Below are positions 38,403-49,424 of a DNA stretch of 64,000 nucleotides, one piece after another. The notes below the pieces were generated by a model, which was given only the letters and a program-made list of their open reading frames with translations, searched no databases and had not been told where the DNA came from. This DNA comes from Lachnospiraceae bacterium. Its GTDB lineage: Bacteria; Bacillota; Clostridia; Lachnospirales; Lachnospiraceae. How positions within the stretch are numbered: position 1 is the stretch's first letter; each line of letters opens with the position of its first letter. The stretch covers positions 61,466 to 125,465 of the forward strand of contig CABIXN010000008.1 in the NCBI GenBank assembly GCA_902362715.1, given 5' to 3'. The translations under genes and the position numbers were made by a program.

Positions 38403-39092
38403 GTGGGAGAATTGTCGGCAAAATTAATGGAAGAATTAAATTGCGACGTAGTATTTCATATCCCGATTTTTGGAGGGATTCCCATTTATGAATCAGTAGT
38501 GGTCTCATGGATGATTATTGCAGCGCTGCTTGTAGTTATTCTGCTTCTCACCCGAAATCTTAAAGTAGAAAATCCTAAAAAGGGACAGCTGATGCTGGAG
38601 AGTATTGTATCCTGGGTATACAAACTTTTTTACGATCTTCTGGGAGAGAAGGGCAAGCGTTACATTCCATATCTTATGACAGTGCTGATGTATCTGGCTT
38701 TGTCAAATCTGATGGGACTGATTGGTTTTAAACCTCCGACTAAGGATTTGACAGTGACGGCCGCTTTAGCCATCATGAGTATTATACTGATTGAATACGC
38801 GGGAATCCATGCGAAGGGTGCTAAAAAATGGGCGAAGAGTTTTGCTGAGCCGGTGGCAATTATTGCACCTTTGAATGTTTTAGAGATCGTGATACGACCG
38901 TTATCGTTGTGTATGCGACTGTTCGGAAATATGCTGGGCGGATTTGTAGTTATGGAGCTGATCAAACAGATTCTGCCGGTATTTTTACCGATATTGCCGA
39001 GTTTTTATTTTGATATATTTGACGGGCTGCTGCAGGCATACGTATTTGTATTCCTGACATCCCTGTTTATGAAAGAGGCCATAGAAGAGTAG
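38403..39092 (+). CDS. atpB: ATP synthase F0 subunit a
   Basis: A 229-residue membrane subunit that forms the ion half-channels. 'PLSLCMRLFGNMLGGFVVMELI' carries the essential Arg, and 'LLQAYVFVFLTSLFMKEAIEE' is the usual C-terminus. GTG 38403 is preferred over GTG 38394 because AGAAAGGAAG lies 9-10 bases ahead. First gene of atpBEFHAGDC; no atpI/atpZ precedes it. Subunit a contacts the c-ring encoded by atpE. Confidence 0.93.
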   Translation: MGELSAKLMEELNCDVVFHIPIFGGIPIYESVVVSWMIIAALLVVILLLTRNLKVENPKKGQLMLESIVSWVYKLFYDLLGEKGKRYIPYLMTVLMYLALSNLMGLIGFKPPTKDLTVTAALAIMSIILIEYAGIHAKGAKKWAKSFAEPVAIIAPLNVLEIVIRPLSLCMRLFGNMLGGFVVMELIKQILPVFLPILPSFYFDIFDGLLQAYVFVFLTSLFMKEAIEE

Positions 39093-39146
39093 ATATAAAG
39101 ATAAGGCCTAAAAGACTAAGTTTAATAAAAAGGAGCGTTTAATATT

Positions 39147-39371
39147 ATGAGTACACTTATTGCAATTGGAGCAGGTATCGCAGTTTTAACAGGTATTGGA
39201 GCAGGTATCGGAATTGGTATCGCCACAGGAAAAGCAACAGAAGCGATTGCAAGACAGCCGGAAGCAGAAAGCAAAATCAACAAGTCTTTAATCCTTGGAT
39301 GTGCCCTTGCAGAGGCAACCGCAATTTATGGATTCGTTGTTGCATTGATTATTATTTTATTCCTCCAGTAA
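39147..39371 (+). CDS. atpE: ATP synthase F0 subunit c
   Basis: A 74-residue two-helix ring subunit. The polar loop ARQPE (36-38 RQP) and the ion carboxylate Glu56 in 'LAEATAIYG' are present. At the positions that in the Na+-type Ilyobacter c subunit are Gln32 and Ser66, this protein has Ile and Ala, so proton coupling is more likely than Na+ coupling. AAAAGGAGCG precedes ATG 39147. Confidence 0.95.
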   Translation: MSTLIAIGAGIAVLTGIGAGIGIGIATGKATEAIARQPEAESKINKSLILGCALAEATAIYGFVVALIIILFLQ

Positions 39372-39388
39372 AAGGGCGGTGAGACAGG

Positions 39389-39892
39389 TTGTTAAATTTA
39401 AATCCAGTAAACCTGATCTGCGTTGTCATCAATATTCTTGTGCTGTATCTTATTGTCTACAAGCTTTTATTTAAAAGAGTGATGGGCGTTATTGAACAGC
39501 GTAAAAATATGATTGAGGATGATTTTTCTAAAGCTAGAACAGCAAAAGCTGAAGCGTTGGAATTAAAAGATCAGTATGAACAGACAATTAAGACGGCTCA
39601 TGATGAGTCTGCCCGGATTTTAACAGAAGCCAGAACTGCCGCGAAAGCGGAACAGCAGAGAATCAAAGCGGAAGCTGATTTGCAGGCATCTGAGATTATA
39701 GCGAAAGCGCATAAGTCGGTGGAAATGGAAAAAGAAAAGACGATTCAGAATACAGAATCAGAAATTGCGGCTCTCGCCATGCTGGCAGCAGCTAAAATTA
39801 TGGGCCAGGATGATAAGAGAGGTAATGATTCGGCAATTTATGATCAGTTTCTAAAAAAAGCAGGTGATAAGAATGACGCAGGAAGCCATTAA
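39389..39892 (+). CDS. atpF: ATP synthase F0 subunit b
   Basis: A 167-residue peripheral-stalk subunit: one N-terminal membrane helix ('LICVVINILVLYLIVYKLLF') and a long charged helix with 'MIEDDFSKARTAKAEALELKDQYEQTI' and 'ILTEARTAAKAEQQRIK'. The TTG start at 39389 is the only sensible one; GGTGAG lies upstream. Its 3' end overlaps atpH by 20 bases. Confidence 0.9.
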   Translation: MLNLNPVNLICVVINILVLYLIVYKLLFKRVMGVIEQRKNMIEDDFSKARTAKAEALELKDQYEQTIKTAHDESARILTEARTAAKAEQQRIKAEADLQASEIIAKAHKSVEMEKEKTIQNTESEIAALAMLAAAKIMGQDDKRGNDSAIYDQFLKKAGDKNDAGSH

Positions 39893-40376
39893 TTATGCAC
39901 AGGTTTTGTATGAACTGCAGGTTCCGGAAGAAGCGGTGGTTAAAGCAGGTGAGATTTTTAAAATGTCGCCTCCTTTAAAAGAAGCCCTGGAAAATCCGGT
40001 GGTTCCGCTGAAAGAAAAACAGGCGGTAATTGACCGGGTATTTGCTCCGGAGGTTCGAAATTTTTTAAAGCTGATATGCAAGTATCAGACAGTTTCCCAG
40101 ATTCCGGATATTGTGCAGGAGTACAAAAAAATCGTCAGAGAACATAAACATATTTTATCTGCGGAACTGATTTATGCGGCAAAACCACAAGAGGAGCAGA
40201 TAGCATCAATAAAAGAGTATTTAAAAAAAGAATATCAGTGCCAGGATGTGGAACTGGAATTGAAAGCAGACCCGCAGCTGCTTGGCGGCTTTGTACTAAA
40301 AGTCGGTAATGAAGAATATGACTGGAGCTATTCTGGAAGATTAAAACAGCTCCAGCAGAAATTAATCCGGAGGTGA
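39873..40376 (+). CDS. atpH: ATP synthase F1 subunit delta
   Basis: A 167-residue subunit that joins the b stalk to alpha3beta3. '[20 protein letters not shown]', '[22 protein letters not shown]' and '[29 protein letters not shown]' are the family patterns. ATG 39873 with AGGTGATAAGA is chosen over a GTG at 39864. Overlaps atpF by 20 bases and precedes atpA directly. Confidence 0.93.
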   Translation: MTQEAINYAQVLYELQVPEEAVVKAGEIFKMSPPLKEALENPVVPLKEKQAVIDRVFAPEVRNFLKLICKYQTVSQIPDIVQEYKKIVREHKHILSAELIYAAKPQEEQIASIKEYLKKEYQCQDVELELKADPQLLGGFVLKVGNEEYDWSYSGRLKQLQQKLIRR

Positions 40377-40381
40377 GACGC

Positions 40382-41890
40382 GTGAGTGCAATCAATTCAG
40401 AAGAAATTATTTCAATTCTGAAAAGTGAAATAGAAAATTATGAGATGGAAGCAAAAGCCTCAGAAACCGGGACCGTTATCTGGGTGGGTGACGGTATTGC
40501 TACTGTTTACGGCATCGACCATGCAATGTATGGTGAGATTGTTATTTTTGAAAATGGCTTAAAAGGGATGGTCCAGGATATCAGAAGGAACGAAATCGGA
40601 TGTATTTTGTTTGGAAAAGATACTGAGATCGGAGAAGGAACTAAAGTAAACAGAACCAAAAAGAAAGCAGGGATTCCGGTAGGAGAGGCATTTATAGGAC
40701 GCGTTATCAATGCTCTTGGCGCTCCTATAGATGGAAAGGGTGAGATCATATCTAAAGATTACCGCCCCATCGAGCATGAAGCACCGGGGATTGTTGATAG
40801 AAAATCTGTCAGTGTTCCACTGGAAACAGGAATTTTATCCATTGACTCTATGTTTCCTATTGGACGGGGACAAAGAGAGCTTATTATTGGAGATCGTCAG
40901 ACCGGTAAGACCTCCATTGCCACAGATGCAATCATTAATCAGAAAGGCAAGGATGTCATCTGTATTTATACAGCCATCGGGCAGAAAGCATCAACAGTTG
41001 CAAAATTGGTAAATACGCTGGAACAGCATGGCGCTATGGAATATTCGATTGTATTGTCCGCTGCAGCAAGCGAGTCAGCTTCTCTGCAGTACATTGCTCC
41101 CTATGCGGCTACCGCCATGGCAGAGTATTTTATGTATCAGGGAAAGGATGTTCTGATTATCTATGATGATTTGTCCAAACATGCGGTAGCTTACAGAGCA
41201 TTATCTTTACTGCTTGAAAGGTCTCCGGGACGTGAAGCGTATCCGGGGGATGTTTTTTATCTTCATTCCAGACTGTTAGAGAGATCCAGCAGGCTGTCAG
41301 ATGAAGCAGGAGGCGGCTCCATTACCGCCCTTCCGATTATCGAGACACAGGCGGGGGATGTGGCGGCATACATTCCAACAAATGTAATATCCATTACAGA
41401 CGGACAGATTTTCTTAGAAAGCGATCTGTTCTTTTCCGGTATGCGTCCTGCGGTTAATGTGGGATTGTCTGTATCCCGTGTAGGCGGTGCAGCTCAGACA
41501 AAAGCCATGAAAAAAGCATCCGGAAGTATCAGGATTGATCTGGCCCAGTATCGGGAGATGGAAGTATTTACGCAGTTCAGCTCTGATCTGGATGATGCAA
41601 CAAAAGCTCAGCTGCAATATGGAAAAGGCTTGATGGAGCTGTTAAAACAGCCGCTGTGCAATCCTTTAAGCATGGCACAGCAGGTCATCACATTATGCGC
41701 GGCCACTCATAAAAAAATGATGGATGTTCCGGTGGAACGCATGAAAGAGTTTCAGATGCAGATGCTTGAGTATATTCAGTCTGTTCATCCGGAGATTATC
41801 CGTGAGATAGAAGAAACCAAAGACTTAAATGATGCTGTCACAGAAAAGATTCTGGCTGCGGCAGACGAGTTTAAAGGAAGATTCCAATAA
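40382..41890 (+). CDS. atpA: ATP synthase F1 subunit alpha
   Basis: A 502-residue non-catalytic nucleotide-binding subunit. P-loop [13 protein letters not shown] lies near residue 167, with '[16 protein letters not shown]', '[51 protein letters not shown]' and the Arg finger region '[18 protein letters not shown]'. GTG 40382 is used: GGAGGTGAGAC lies just ahead, 5 bases after the atpH stop. An upstream GTG at 40373 would overlap atpH. Confidence 0.96.
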   Translation: MSAINSEEIISILKSEIENYEMEAKASETGTVIWVGDGIATVYGIDHAMYGEIVIFENGLKGMVQDIRRNEIGCILFGKDTEIGEGTKVNRTKKKAGIPVGEAFIGRVINALGAPIDGKGEIISKDYRPIEHEAPGIVDRKSVSVPLETGILSIDSMFPIGRGQRELIIGDRQTGKTSIATDAIINQKGKDVICIYTAIGQKASTVAKLVNTLEQHGAMEYSIVLSAAASESASLQYIAPYAATAMAEYFMYQGKDVLIIYDDLSKHAVAYRALSLLLERSPGREAYPGDVFYLHSRLLERSSRLSDEAGGGSITALPIIETQAGDVAAYIPTNVISITDGQIFLESDLFFSGMRPAVNVGLSVSRVGGAAQTKAMKKASGSIRIDLAQYREMEVFTQFSSDLDDATKAQLQYGKGLMELLKQPLCNPLSMAQQVITLCAATHKKMMDVPVERMKEFQMQMLEYIQSVHPEIIREIEETKDLNDAVTEKILAAADEFKGRFQ

Positions 41891-41927
41891 ATGAAATGGC
41901 ATTTCAAAGAATGCGCAGGTGAGTGAA

Positions 41928-42824
41928 ATGGCGAATGCAAGAGAAATACAGACCAGAATGAGAAGCATTCAGGATACAATGAAAATTACAAATGCAATGT
42001 ATATGATTTCTTCTTCTAAATTGAAAAAAGCCCGGAAGATGCTTGAGGATACGGAGCCGTACTTCTATACGCTGCAGCAGGCAATCCGTCGGATTATCCG
42101 CCATGTTCCGGACTTGGATCATCCCTATTTTTATCATGAAAAGCATGGTACAAAAGAAGAGCATAAAAAGAAAATCGGATATATTGTAATAACGGCAGAC
42201 AAGGGAATGGCCGGGGCATATAATCATAACGTAATAAAGCTGGCACAGCAGAAGCTTAGCGGTGAAGCAGAGAACATGCTGATGGTTATGGGACAGATCG
42301 GCCGGCAGTATTTTGAAAAACATGGCATCAATATTGATGAGAATTTCAGATATACAGTACAGGATCCAACTATTGGCCGTGCAAGAATCATTACATCCAG
42401 ACTTCTTGAGATGTATCATCATTATGAACTGGATGAGATACAGATGATTTATACCAAAATGGAAAGTGCGGTGTCGGCAGAGGCTGATATCATACAGCTT
42501 CTGCCTCTGAAAGTTGAAAAGTTTCAAAATCTTCCGGTGGATTATGCTCATGAAGTTGTAGAGTTTGTGCCCTCAGAGCATGCGGTGCTGGATAATATTG
42601 TGCCGGATTACATCACGGGACTGATTTACGGTGCGCTGGTTGAATCCTATTCCAGTGAGCATCAGTCCAGAATGATGGCCATGGAAGCTGCCACGGATAG
42701 TGCGAAAGATATGCTTCGGGAACTGGACATTGCATATAACCGTGCAAGACAGGCTGCGATTACTCAGGAGATTACGGAGGTGATCGGCGGCGCCCGGGCA
42801 CAGAAAGCGAAAAAGAAGCATTAA
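41928..42824 (+). CDS. atpG: ATP synthase F1 subunit gamma
   Basis: A 298-residue rotor subunit. 'REIQTRMRSIQDTMKITNAMYMISSSKLKKARKML' and 'MMAMEAATDSAKDMLRELDIAYNRARQAAITQEITEVIGGARA' are the coiled-coil ends. GCAGGTGAG precedes ATG 41928; an in-frame GTG at 41919 is less likely. Confidence 0.95.
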   Translation: MANAREIQTRMRSIQDTMKITNAMYMISSSKLKKARKMLEDTEPYFYTLQQAIRRIIRHVPDLDHPYFYHEKHGTKEEHKKKIGYIVITADKGMAGAYNHNVIKLAQQKLSGEAENMLMVMGQIGRQYFEKHGINIDENFRYTVQDPTIGRARIITSRLLEMYHHYELDEIQMIYTKMESAVSAEADIIQLLPLKVEKFQNLPVDYAHEVVEFVPSEHAVLDNIVPDYITGLIYGALVESYSSEHQSRMMAMEAATDSAKDMLRELDIAYNRARQAAITQEITEVIGGARAQKAKKKH

Positions 42825-42832
42825 GGCGGTGA

Positions 42833-44242
<1,410 letters not shown>

Positions 44243-44260
44243 AGATAGGAACGTGGTAAA

Positions 44261-44674
44261 ATGGAAACTTTTGAACTGAAAATTATCGCTTGCGATAAAG
44301 TTTTTTATAATGACAGAAGTAATCTGCTGATTGTTCCTGCTCTGGACGGAGAACTGGCAGTACTGCCTCATCATGAAAATATGGTAGTGGCCGTAAAAGC
44401 CGGAGAAATTAAATTTAGAAATCAGCAGGGTGAGATGGTGGATGTAGTAAACGGAATCGGGTTTGTTCACATTATGAACAATCGAGTAACGGTGCTGGTT
44501 GATACTGTTGAGCGTCCGGAAGATATTGATGTGGCCAGAGCAAAAGCGGCGGAAGAACGTGCGAAAGAGCGGCTGCGCCAGAAACAGAGTCTGCAGGAGT
44601 ATCACAGATCCCAGGCCACCCTGGCCCGGGCAATGGCGCGTATTACGGCTGCAAGCAAACACAAAAATGTTTAA
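44261..44674 (+). CDS. atpC: ATP synthase F1 subunit epsilon
   Basis: A 137-residue subunit with an N-terminal beta sandwich ('FELKIIACDKVFYNDRSNLLIVPALDGELAVLPHHENMVVAVKAGEIKFR') and a C-terminal helix pair that inhibits ATPase activity in many bacteria. ATG 44261 follows GATAGGAACGTGGTAAA. Last gene of the operon; a terminator lies 18 bases after the stop. Confidence 0.93.
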   Translation: METFELKIIACDKVFYNDRSNLLIVPALDGELAVLPHHENMVVAVKAGEIKFRNQQGEMVDVVNGIGFVHIMNNRVTVLVDTVERPEDIDVARAKAAEERAKERLRQKQSLQEYHRSQATLARAMARITAASKHKNV

Positions 44675-44691
44675 GTGATGTGAATCATAGA

Positions 44692-44730
44692 AAGGCGGAG
44701 TTTCAGAAATGGAACTTCGCCTTCGTTTGT
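44692..44730 (+). terminator. Terminator of the ATP synthase operon
   Basis: AAGGCGGAGTT (44692-44702) pairs with AACTTCGCCTT (44713-44723), one G-U pair, followed by a T-rich run. Confidence 0.82.
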
Positions 44731-44772
44731 GTTATGATAAAAGCTATAAAATGTACAAAGGAGTTTTAGAAA

Positions 44773-45708
44773 TTGGAGCTATATTTTGCACCGTTAGAAG
44801 GAATTACCGGATATGTCTACCGAAATGTCCATGCCAGGCATTTTAGTGGTATTGATAAGTATTTTGCACCGTTTATTTCTACCAGCTCTCATGGATTTCA
44901 AAAGAGAAAAGAAGTCAGGGACATCCTGCCTGAAAATAATGAACAGATGCATCTGGTTCCACAGCTGCTTTCCAATTGTGCACAGGACTTTATAGATTAC
45001 GGCAGGAAGATATATGAGCTTGGCTATTCGGAAATAAATCTGAATCTTGGCTGTCCCTCCCGCACAGTTGTATCCAAAGGAAAAGGGGCCGGTTTTCTGG
45101 CAGAACCAGAGGCGCTGGACCGGTTTTTGGATCAGGTGTTTTCCCAGCTGAAAGGAAAGATTTCTATAAAAACCAGAATTGGAAAAGACGATCCTGAGGA
45201 GTTTTTTGGATTGATGGAGATTTATAACAAATATCCTGTCAGTGAGCTGATTATACATCCCAGAACCCAGACAGACTATTATAAAAATAAACCAAATCTT
45301 AAGGTGTTTGGGGAGGCTGTGCGGCACAGCCGGCATCCGGTCTGCTATAATGGGGATATCTGTACAAAAGAAGAGTTTGATAATCTCACAGAGCGTTTTC
45401 CAAATCTGCAGGCGGTTATGATCGGCCGGGGATTTTTGAAAAATCCGGCGCTGGCGCAGGAAATTGTTATGGGAGAACATTTAAAGATCACAGTGTTAAA
45501 GCAATATCATGATGAACTGTATCAACAGTATAAAGAGCTTTTTTCCGGAGATAAACCGGTTCTTTTCAAAATGAAGGAGCTGTGGCTGTACTTAATAGAA
45601 TATTTTCCGGAATATGAAAAATATGGGAAACGGATAAAAAAGACCCAGAGGCTCTGTGATTATGAGGGAATCGCAGCAGAGCTGTTTAGCAGGCTGCGGC
45701 AATCTTAA
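44773..45708 (+). CDS. tRNA-dihydrouridine synthase
   Basis: A 311-residue FMN enzyme that reduces uridines in the D-loop of tRNA with NADPH. 'YFAPLEGITGYVYRNVHARHF' (FMN site), 'INLNLGCPSRTVVSKGKGAGFLAEPE' with the catalytic Cys, 'KTRIG', 'ELIIHPRTQTDYYKNKPNL' and 'NGDICTKEEFDNL' then 'VMIGRGFLKNPALAQEI' are in order. It is short compared with DusB and closer to DusC/DusA-like clostridial forms. TTG 44773 is used because AAAGGAG is 9 bases ahead. Confidence 0.93.
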   Translation: MELYFAPLEGITGYVYRNVHARHFSGIDKYFAPFISTSSHGFQKRKEVRDILPENNEQMHLVPQLLSNCAQDFIDYGRKIYELGYSEINLNLGCPSRTVVSKGKGAGFLAEPEALDRFLDQVFSQLKGKISIKTRIGKDDPEEFFGLMEIYNKYPVSELIIHPRTQTDYYKNKPNLKVFGEAVRHSRHPVCYNGDICTKEEFDNLTERFPNLQAVMIGRGFLKNPALAQEIVMGEHLKITVLKQYHDELYQQYKELFSGDKPVLFKMKELWLYLIEYFPEYEKYGKRIKKTQRLCDYEGIAAELFSRLRQS

Positions 45709-45722
45709 AAAGGAGGAAACAG

Positions 45723-47525
45723 ATGAGTGCGGATACTATTTCAGATAGAATACAAAAACTTCGCAGGGAAATGAAGAAACGGAAGATATCCGTGTATCTA
45801 ATACCTACATCGGATTTTCATGAATCGGAATATGTCAGCGATTATTTCAAAGTAAGGCAGTATATGACCGGTTTTACAGGTTCTGCCGGAACTGCAGTCA
45901 TTACACAGACAAAGGCCGGGCTGTGGACTGACGGCAGATATTTTATACAGGCGCAAAAACAGCTTGCAGGAACAGAGATTGTTTTATACCGTATGGGAAT
46001 GGAAGGAGTCCCCACAGCTGCAGAATTTATCCGGGAGAACTTAGAACAGAACACATATCTTGGTTTTGACGGAAGAGTGTTAAATGCCAGTCTGGGCCAT
46101 ACTTTTTTAGTAATTGCCAGAGAAAAGCAGGCGCAGCTGTACTGGAAGGAGGACTTAGCAGGGATGATCTGGAAAGACCGTCCGCAATTCCCTGTAAATC
46201 CTGCGTTTCTTTTGGATGAAGTCTATACCGGCAGAAGTATAGATGATAAGATCAGTGCAGTCCGCCGGAAGATGGAAGAGGCAGGGGCCACGGTACATGT
46301 TCTTTCTTCTCTCTGCGATATCGCATGGCTGTTAAATATCCGGGGAGGAGATATCTCTCATGTGCCGGTGGTGATGTCCTATCTGATTCTGACCCGGGAA
46401 AGATGCTGCTTTTATGTTAATCTGGATGCTTTGTCCAGAGAAATTGTGGGATATTTCATAGCGCATAAGGTGGATATCAGATCTTATGCTGATATTTATG
46501 AAGATCTCAAGCTGCTAGAGGCGGGAGAGCGCGTACTGTTAGAGTCCGGGAAAATAAATTTGAGCTTGAAAATGAGTATCCCTGAGGATGTGGAAATCAT
46601 TGATAGAAGCAATCCGGAGGAACTGATGAAGGCGGTGAAAAATCCGGTAGAAATTAAAAATATCCGAAAAGCTCACGTCAAAGATGGCGTCGCGTTTACA
46701 AAATTTTGTTACTGGCTGAAACAAAATATCGGAAAGCAGGAGATTACAGAGCTTTCGGCGGCGGAATATTTAAAAGAACGCCGGATGGAGCAGGAACATT
46801 TTGTAAATATCAGTTTTGATACCATCAGCGCTTATGGTGCAAATGCAGCTATGATGCACTATGCACCCGGGAATGAGAGTAATGCGGTTTTAAAACCGGA
46901 AGGATTTCTTCTTGTGGATTCCGGGGGGCATTATCTGGAAGGGTCTACCGATATTACCCGAAATATTGTTCTTGGTCCTTTGTCAAAGGAAGAAAAGCAG
47001 ATGTATACGGCAGTAGTGAGGGCTAATTTAAATCTTGCAAATGCCCGTTTTTTATATGGCTGCAGTGGATTAAATCTGGATATTCTGGCCCGGGGCCCTC
47101 TGTGGCAGCAGGGGATGGATTACCGATGCGGAACCGGCCACGGAAACGGGTATCTTTTAAATGTACATGAGGGACCAAATGGTTTTCGATGGAGGACAGT
47201 GCCGGAGCGGAGAGATGACTGCATCCTGGAAGAAGGAATGGTAACCACTGATGAGCCCGGAGTTTATGTGGAAGGAAAATACGGTATTCGTATTGAAAAT
47301 GAGCTGCTGTGCAGAAAATGGATAAAAAATGAATACGGACAGTTTATGGAGTTTGAAAATCTCACCTATGCTCCCATTGATCTGGAGGGCATTCTGCCGG
47401 AGGAGATGACCGGTACTGAGCAAAATTACCTGAATCAATATCATAAAAAAGTTTATGAGGCATTAAGTCCTTATCTGAATGAATCAGAGAAAAATTGGCT
47501 GAAAGAGGCTACCAGAGAAATCTGA
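45723..47525 (+). CDS. Aminopeptidase P family (Xaa-Pro aminopeptidase), long form
   Basis: A 600-residue metallopeptidase of the M24 family that removes the first residue before Pro. It has two N-terminal creatinase-like domains ('LRREMKKRKISVYLIPTSDFHESEYVSDYFKVRQYMTGFTGSAGTAVI') and a C-terminal pita-bread domain with metal ligands in 'LLVDSGGHYLEGSTDITRNIVLG' (D, D), 'GTGHGNGYLLNVHEGP' (H), 'MVTTDEPGVYVEGKYGIRIENEL' (E, E). The three-domain length matches the eukaryotic-like APP group. AAGGAGGAAACAG precedes ATG 45723. Probably cotranscribed with dus. Confidence 0.94.
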   Translation: MSADTISDRIQKLRREMKKRKISVYLIPTSDFHESEYVSDYFKVRQYMTGFTGSAGTAVITQTKAGLWTDGRYFIQAQKQLAGTEIVLYRMGMEGVPTAAEFIRENLEQNTYLGFDGRVLNASLGHTFLVIAREKQAQLYWKEDLAGMIWKDRPQFPVNPAFLLDEVYTGRSIDDKISAVRRKMEEAGATVHVLSSLCDIAWLLNIRGGDISHVPVVMSYLILTRERCCFYVNLDALSREIVGYFIAHKVDIRSYADIYEDLKLLEAGERVLLESGKINLSLKMSIPEDVEIIDRSNPEELMKAVKNPVEIKNIRKAHVKDGVAFTKFCYWLKQNIGKQEITELSAAEYLKERRMEQEHFVNISFDTISAYGANAAMMHYAPGNESNAVLKPEGFLLVDSGGHYLEGSTDITRNIVLGPLSKEEKQMYTAVVRANLNLANARFLYGCSGLNLDILARGPLWQQGMDYRCGTGHGNGYLLNVHEGPNGFRWRTVPERRDDCILEEGMVTTDEPGVYVEGKYGIRIENELLCRKWIKNEYGQFMEFENLTYAPIDLEGILPEEMTGTEQNYLNQYHKKVYEALSPYLNESEKNWLKEATREI

Positions 47526-47551
47526 TAAGAAATGGAAAAGTATATCCTGAC

Positions 47552-47580
47552 AAAAAAAGCGGGATATGCTTTTTTATTTT
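47552..47580 (+). terminator. Terminator after the aminopeptidase gene
   Basis: AAAAAAGC (47553-47560) pairs with GCTTTTTT (47568-47575), loop GGGATAT, followed by more T; a longer alternative uses TATATCC/GGGATATG. Confidence 0.8.
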
Positions 47581-47600
47581 TTAAATCTTATTTAAATCAC

Positions 47601-47629
47601 TTGACAAACTGTATAAAAAAGGCAATAAT
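47601..47629 (+). promoter_or_regulatory. Promoter of the Fe-S cluster pair
   Basis: TTGACA (47601-47606), 17-base spacer, AATAAT (47624-47629), followed by the partly palindromic CATATAAATCATATATG stretch near 47631-47647. No clear IscR-type box was recognised. Confidence 0.65.
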
Positions 47630-47675
47630 ACATATAAATCATATATGAATAGTATGAAATAAGGAGGAAGAAAGA

Positions 47676-48854
47676 ATGAGCAGATTAATATATATAGACA
47701 ATGCGGCTACAACCAGGCTGGATCCGGATGCTTTTGAGGCTATGAAACCATTTTTACTGGAGCATTACAGTAATCCGGCCAGCGTGTACAGCTTTGCACA
47801 GGAAAGTAATCAGGCAGTGGAGGAAGCAAGAGCTGCCATCGCCGGGACTTTACATGCAGATCCTGGAGAAATTTATTTTACCGCCGGGGGAAGCGAATCC
47901 GATAACTGGGCATTAAAAGGTGTGGCACAGCTGAAAAGAAAAAAAGGGAACCATATTATTACATCCAAAATCGAGCACCATGCGATCTTCGAAACCTGCC
48001 ATTATCTGGAGCGTCATGGATTTGAAGTGACTTATCTGGATGTGGATGAATATGGCAGGATAGATCCGGAAGCATTAAAAGCGGCCATCAGGCCAGAAAC
48101 CATTTTGATTTCTATTATGTTTGCCAATAATGAGATTGGGACCATTCAGCCAATTGCTGAAATAGGAAAAATTGCAAAAGAACATCAGATTTTGTTTCAT
48201 ACCGATGCCGTTCAGGCATATGGACATGTTCCAATTTCTGTAGAAGAACTTGGAATTGATCTTTTATCAGCCAGCGGCCATAAATTTCATGGTCCCAAAG
48301 GTGTTGGATTTCTTTATATCAGAAAAGGGATTGCACTTCCTTCACTGATTCACGGAGGTGCCCAGGAGCATGGCAGACGGGCGGGCACCTTAAACGTACC
48401 CGGAATTGTGGGAATGGCAAAGGCCGCACAGATTGCAGCGGAAAAAATGGAAGAAAGAAGTCAAAAAGAGACAAAGCTGAGGGATTATCTGATACAGAGG
48501 ATTCAAAAAGAAATTCCTTATGCAAAACTCAATGGACATGAGAAACTGCGCCTTCCCAACAATGTAAATTTCAGCTTCCGGTTTATAGAAGGGGAGTCAC
48601 TGCTGATTCTGCTGGACCAAAATGGAATCTGCGCATCCAGCGGTTCCGCCTGCACTTCGGGTTCCCTGGATCCTTCTCATGTACTGCTGGCTATCGGACT
48701 TCCTCATGAGATTGCCCACGGGTCTTTGCGTTTGACATTGTCTCATGAGAATACAAAGGAAGAAATGGATTTTATTGTAGATAAACTGATAAAAATTGTA
48801 AAACAGCTGCGGGAGATGTCCCCGCTATTTGAAGATTTTGAAAAAGGAGCGTGA
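47676..48854 (+). CDS. Cysteine desulfurase (NifS/IscS)
   Basis: A 392-residue PLP enzyme that takes sulfur from cysteine for Fe-S clusters or thiolation. 'YIDNAATTRLDPDAFEAMKPFL' (N-terminus), PLP-lysine region 'LSASGHKFHGPKGVGFLYIRKG', and the active Cys in 'SSGSACTSGSLDPSHVL' are intact. The extended 'SSGSACTSG' loop is the class I type. AAGGAGGAAGAAAG precedes ATG 47676. It feeds the NifU-like scaffold encoded next, 5 bases downstream. Confidence 0.94.
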   Translation: MSRLIYIDNAATTRLDPDAFEAMKPFLLEHYSNPASVYSFAQESNQAVEEARAAIAGTLHADPGEIYFTAGGSESDNWALKGVAQLKRKKGNHIITSKIEHHAIFETCHYLERHGFEVTYLDVDEYGRIDPEALKAAIRPETILISIMFANNEIGTIQPIAEIGKIAKEHQILFHTDAVQAYGHVPISVEELGIDLLSASGHKFHGPKGVGFLYIRKGIALPSLIHGGAQEHGRRAGTLNVPGIVGMAKAAQIAAEKMEERSQKETKLRDYLIQRIQKEIPYAKLNGHEKLRLPNNVNFSFRFIEGESLLILLDQNGICASSGSACTSGSLDPSHVLLAIGLPHEIAHGSLRLTLSHENTKEEMDFIVDKLIKIVKQLREMSPLFEDFEKGA

Positions 48855-48859
48855 ATTAT

Positions 48860-49300
48860 ATGAAATACAGTGAAAAAGTAATGGACCATTTTAATAATCC
48901 GAGAAATGTAGGTGTAATAGATCAGCCCAGCGGTGTGGGGACTGTTGGAAATGCCAGATGCGGGGATATTATGAGAATATATCTTGATATAGATCCGGAC
49001 ACAAAGGTGATCAGAGACTGTAAATTTAAAACGTTCGGATGCGGTGCTGCAGTAGCTACCAGCAGTATGGCTACAGAGCTGGTAAAAGGAAAAACCATTT
49101 ATGAGGCCTTAAAGGTTACCAATCAGGCAGTGATGGAAGCGTTAGACGGGCTTCCGCCGGTAAAAGTCCACTGCTCTCTTCTTGCAGAGGAAGCCATTCA
49201 TGCAGCACTGTGGGACTATGCAGAGAAAAACGGAATTGTAATTGAAGGACTTTCCAAACCAAAGACAGACATTCATGAAGGCGAAGCAGCCGTATCATAA
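48860..49300 (+). CDS. NifU/IscU-like Fe-S scaffold protein
   Basis: A 146-residue scaffold that receives sulfur from the adjacent desulfurase. 'MKYSEKVMDHFNNPRNVGV', the three cluster Cys in 'ARCGDIM' (C36), 'FGCGAAVATSS' and 'HCSLLAEEAIHAAL' are all present. Length is that of the clostridial NifU N-terminal type. ATG 48860 is used with AAAGGAGCGTGAATT; an in-frame GTG at 48851 overlaps the desulfurase stop. Confidence 0.93.
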   Translation: MKYSEKVMDHFNNPRNVGVIDQPSGVGTVGNARCGDIMRIYLDIDPDTKVIRDCKFKTFGCGAAVATSSMATELVKGKTIYEALKVTNQAVMEALDGLPPVKVHCSLLAEEAIHAALWDYAEKNGIVIEGLSKPKTDIHEGEAAVS

Positions 49301-49337
49301 TTGTATGGCAGACAATATCATATAGTAATTATTATAG

Positions 49338-49401
49338 ATAGCATATCAGTTAAAGTCATCCGGCTGTTTACCAGCCGCTTGATTTCCCGCTGATATGCTA
49401 T
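49338..49401. promoter_or_regulatory. Long nested hairpin after the NifU gene
   Basis: ATAGCATATCAG (49338-49349) pairs perfectly with CTGATATGCTAT (49390-49401), and inside it CGGCTG (49361-49366) pairs with CAGCCG (49372-49377). No T run follows on the + strand; on the minus strand the outer stem is followed by T-rich sequence. It may be an unconventional terminator or an RNA element. Confidence 0.5.
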
Positions 49402-49424
49402 TATAATGAAACCAGTTTACGGGG

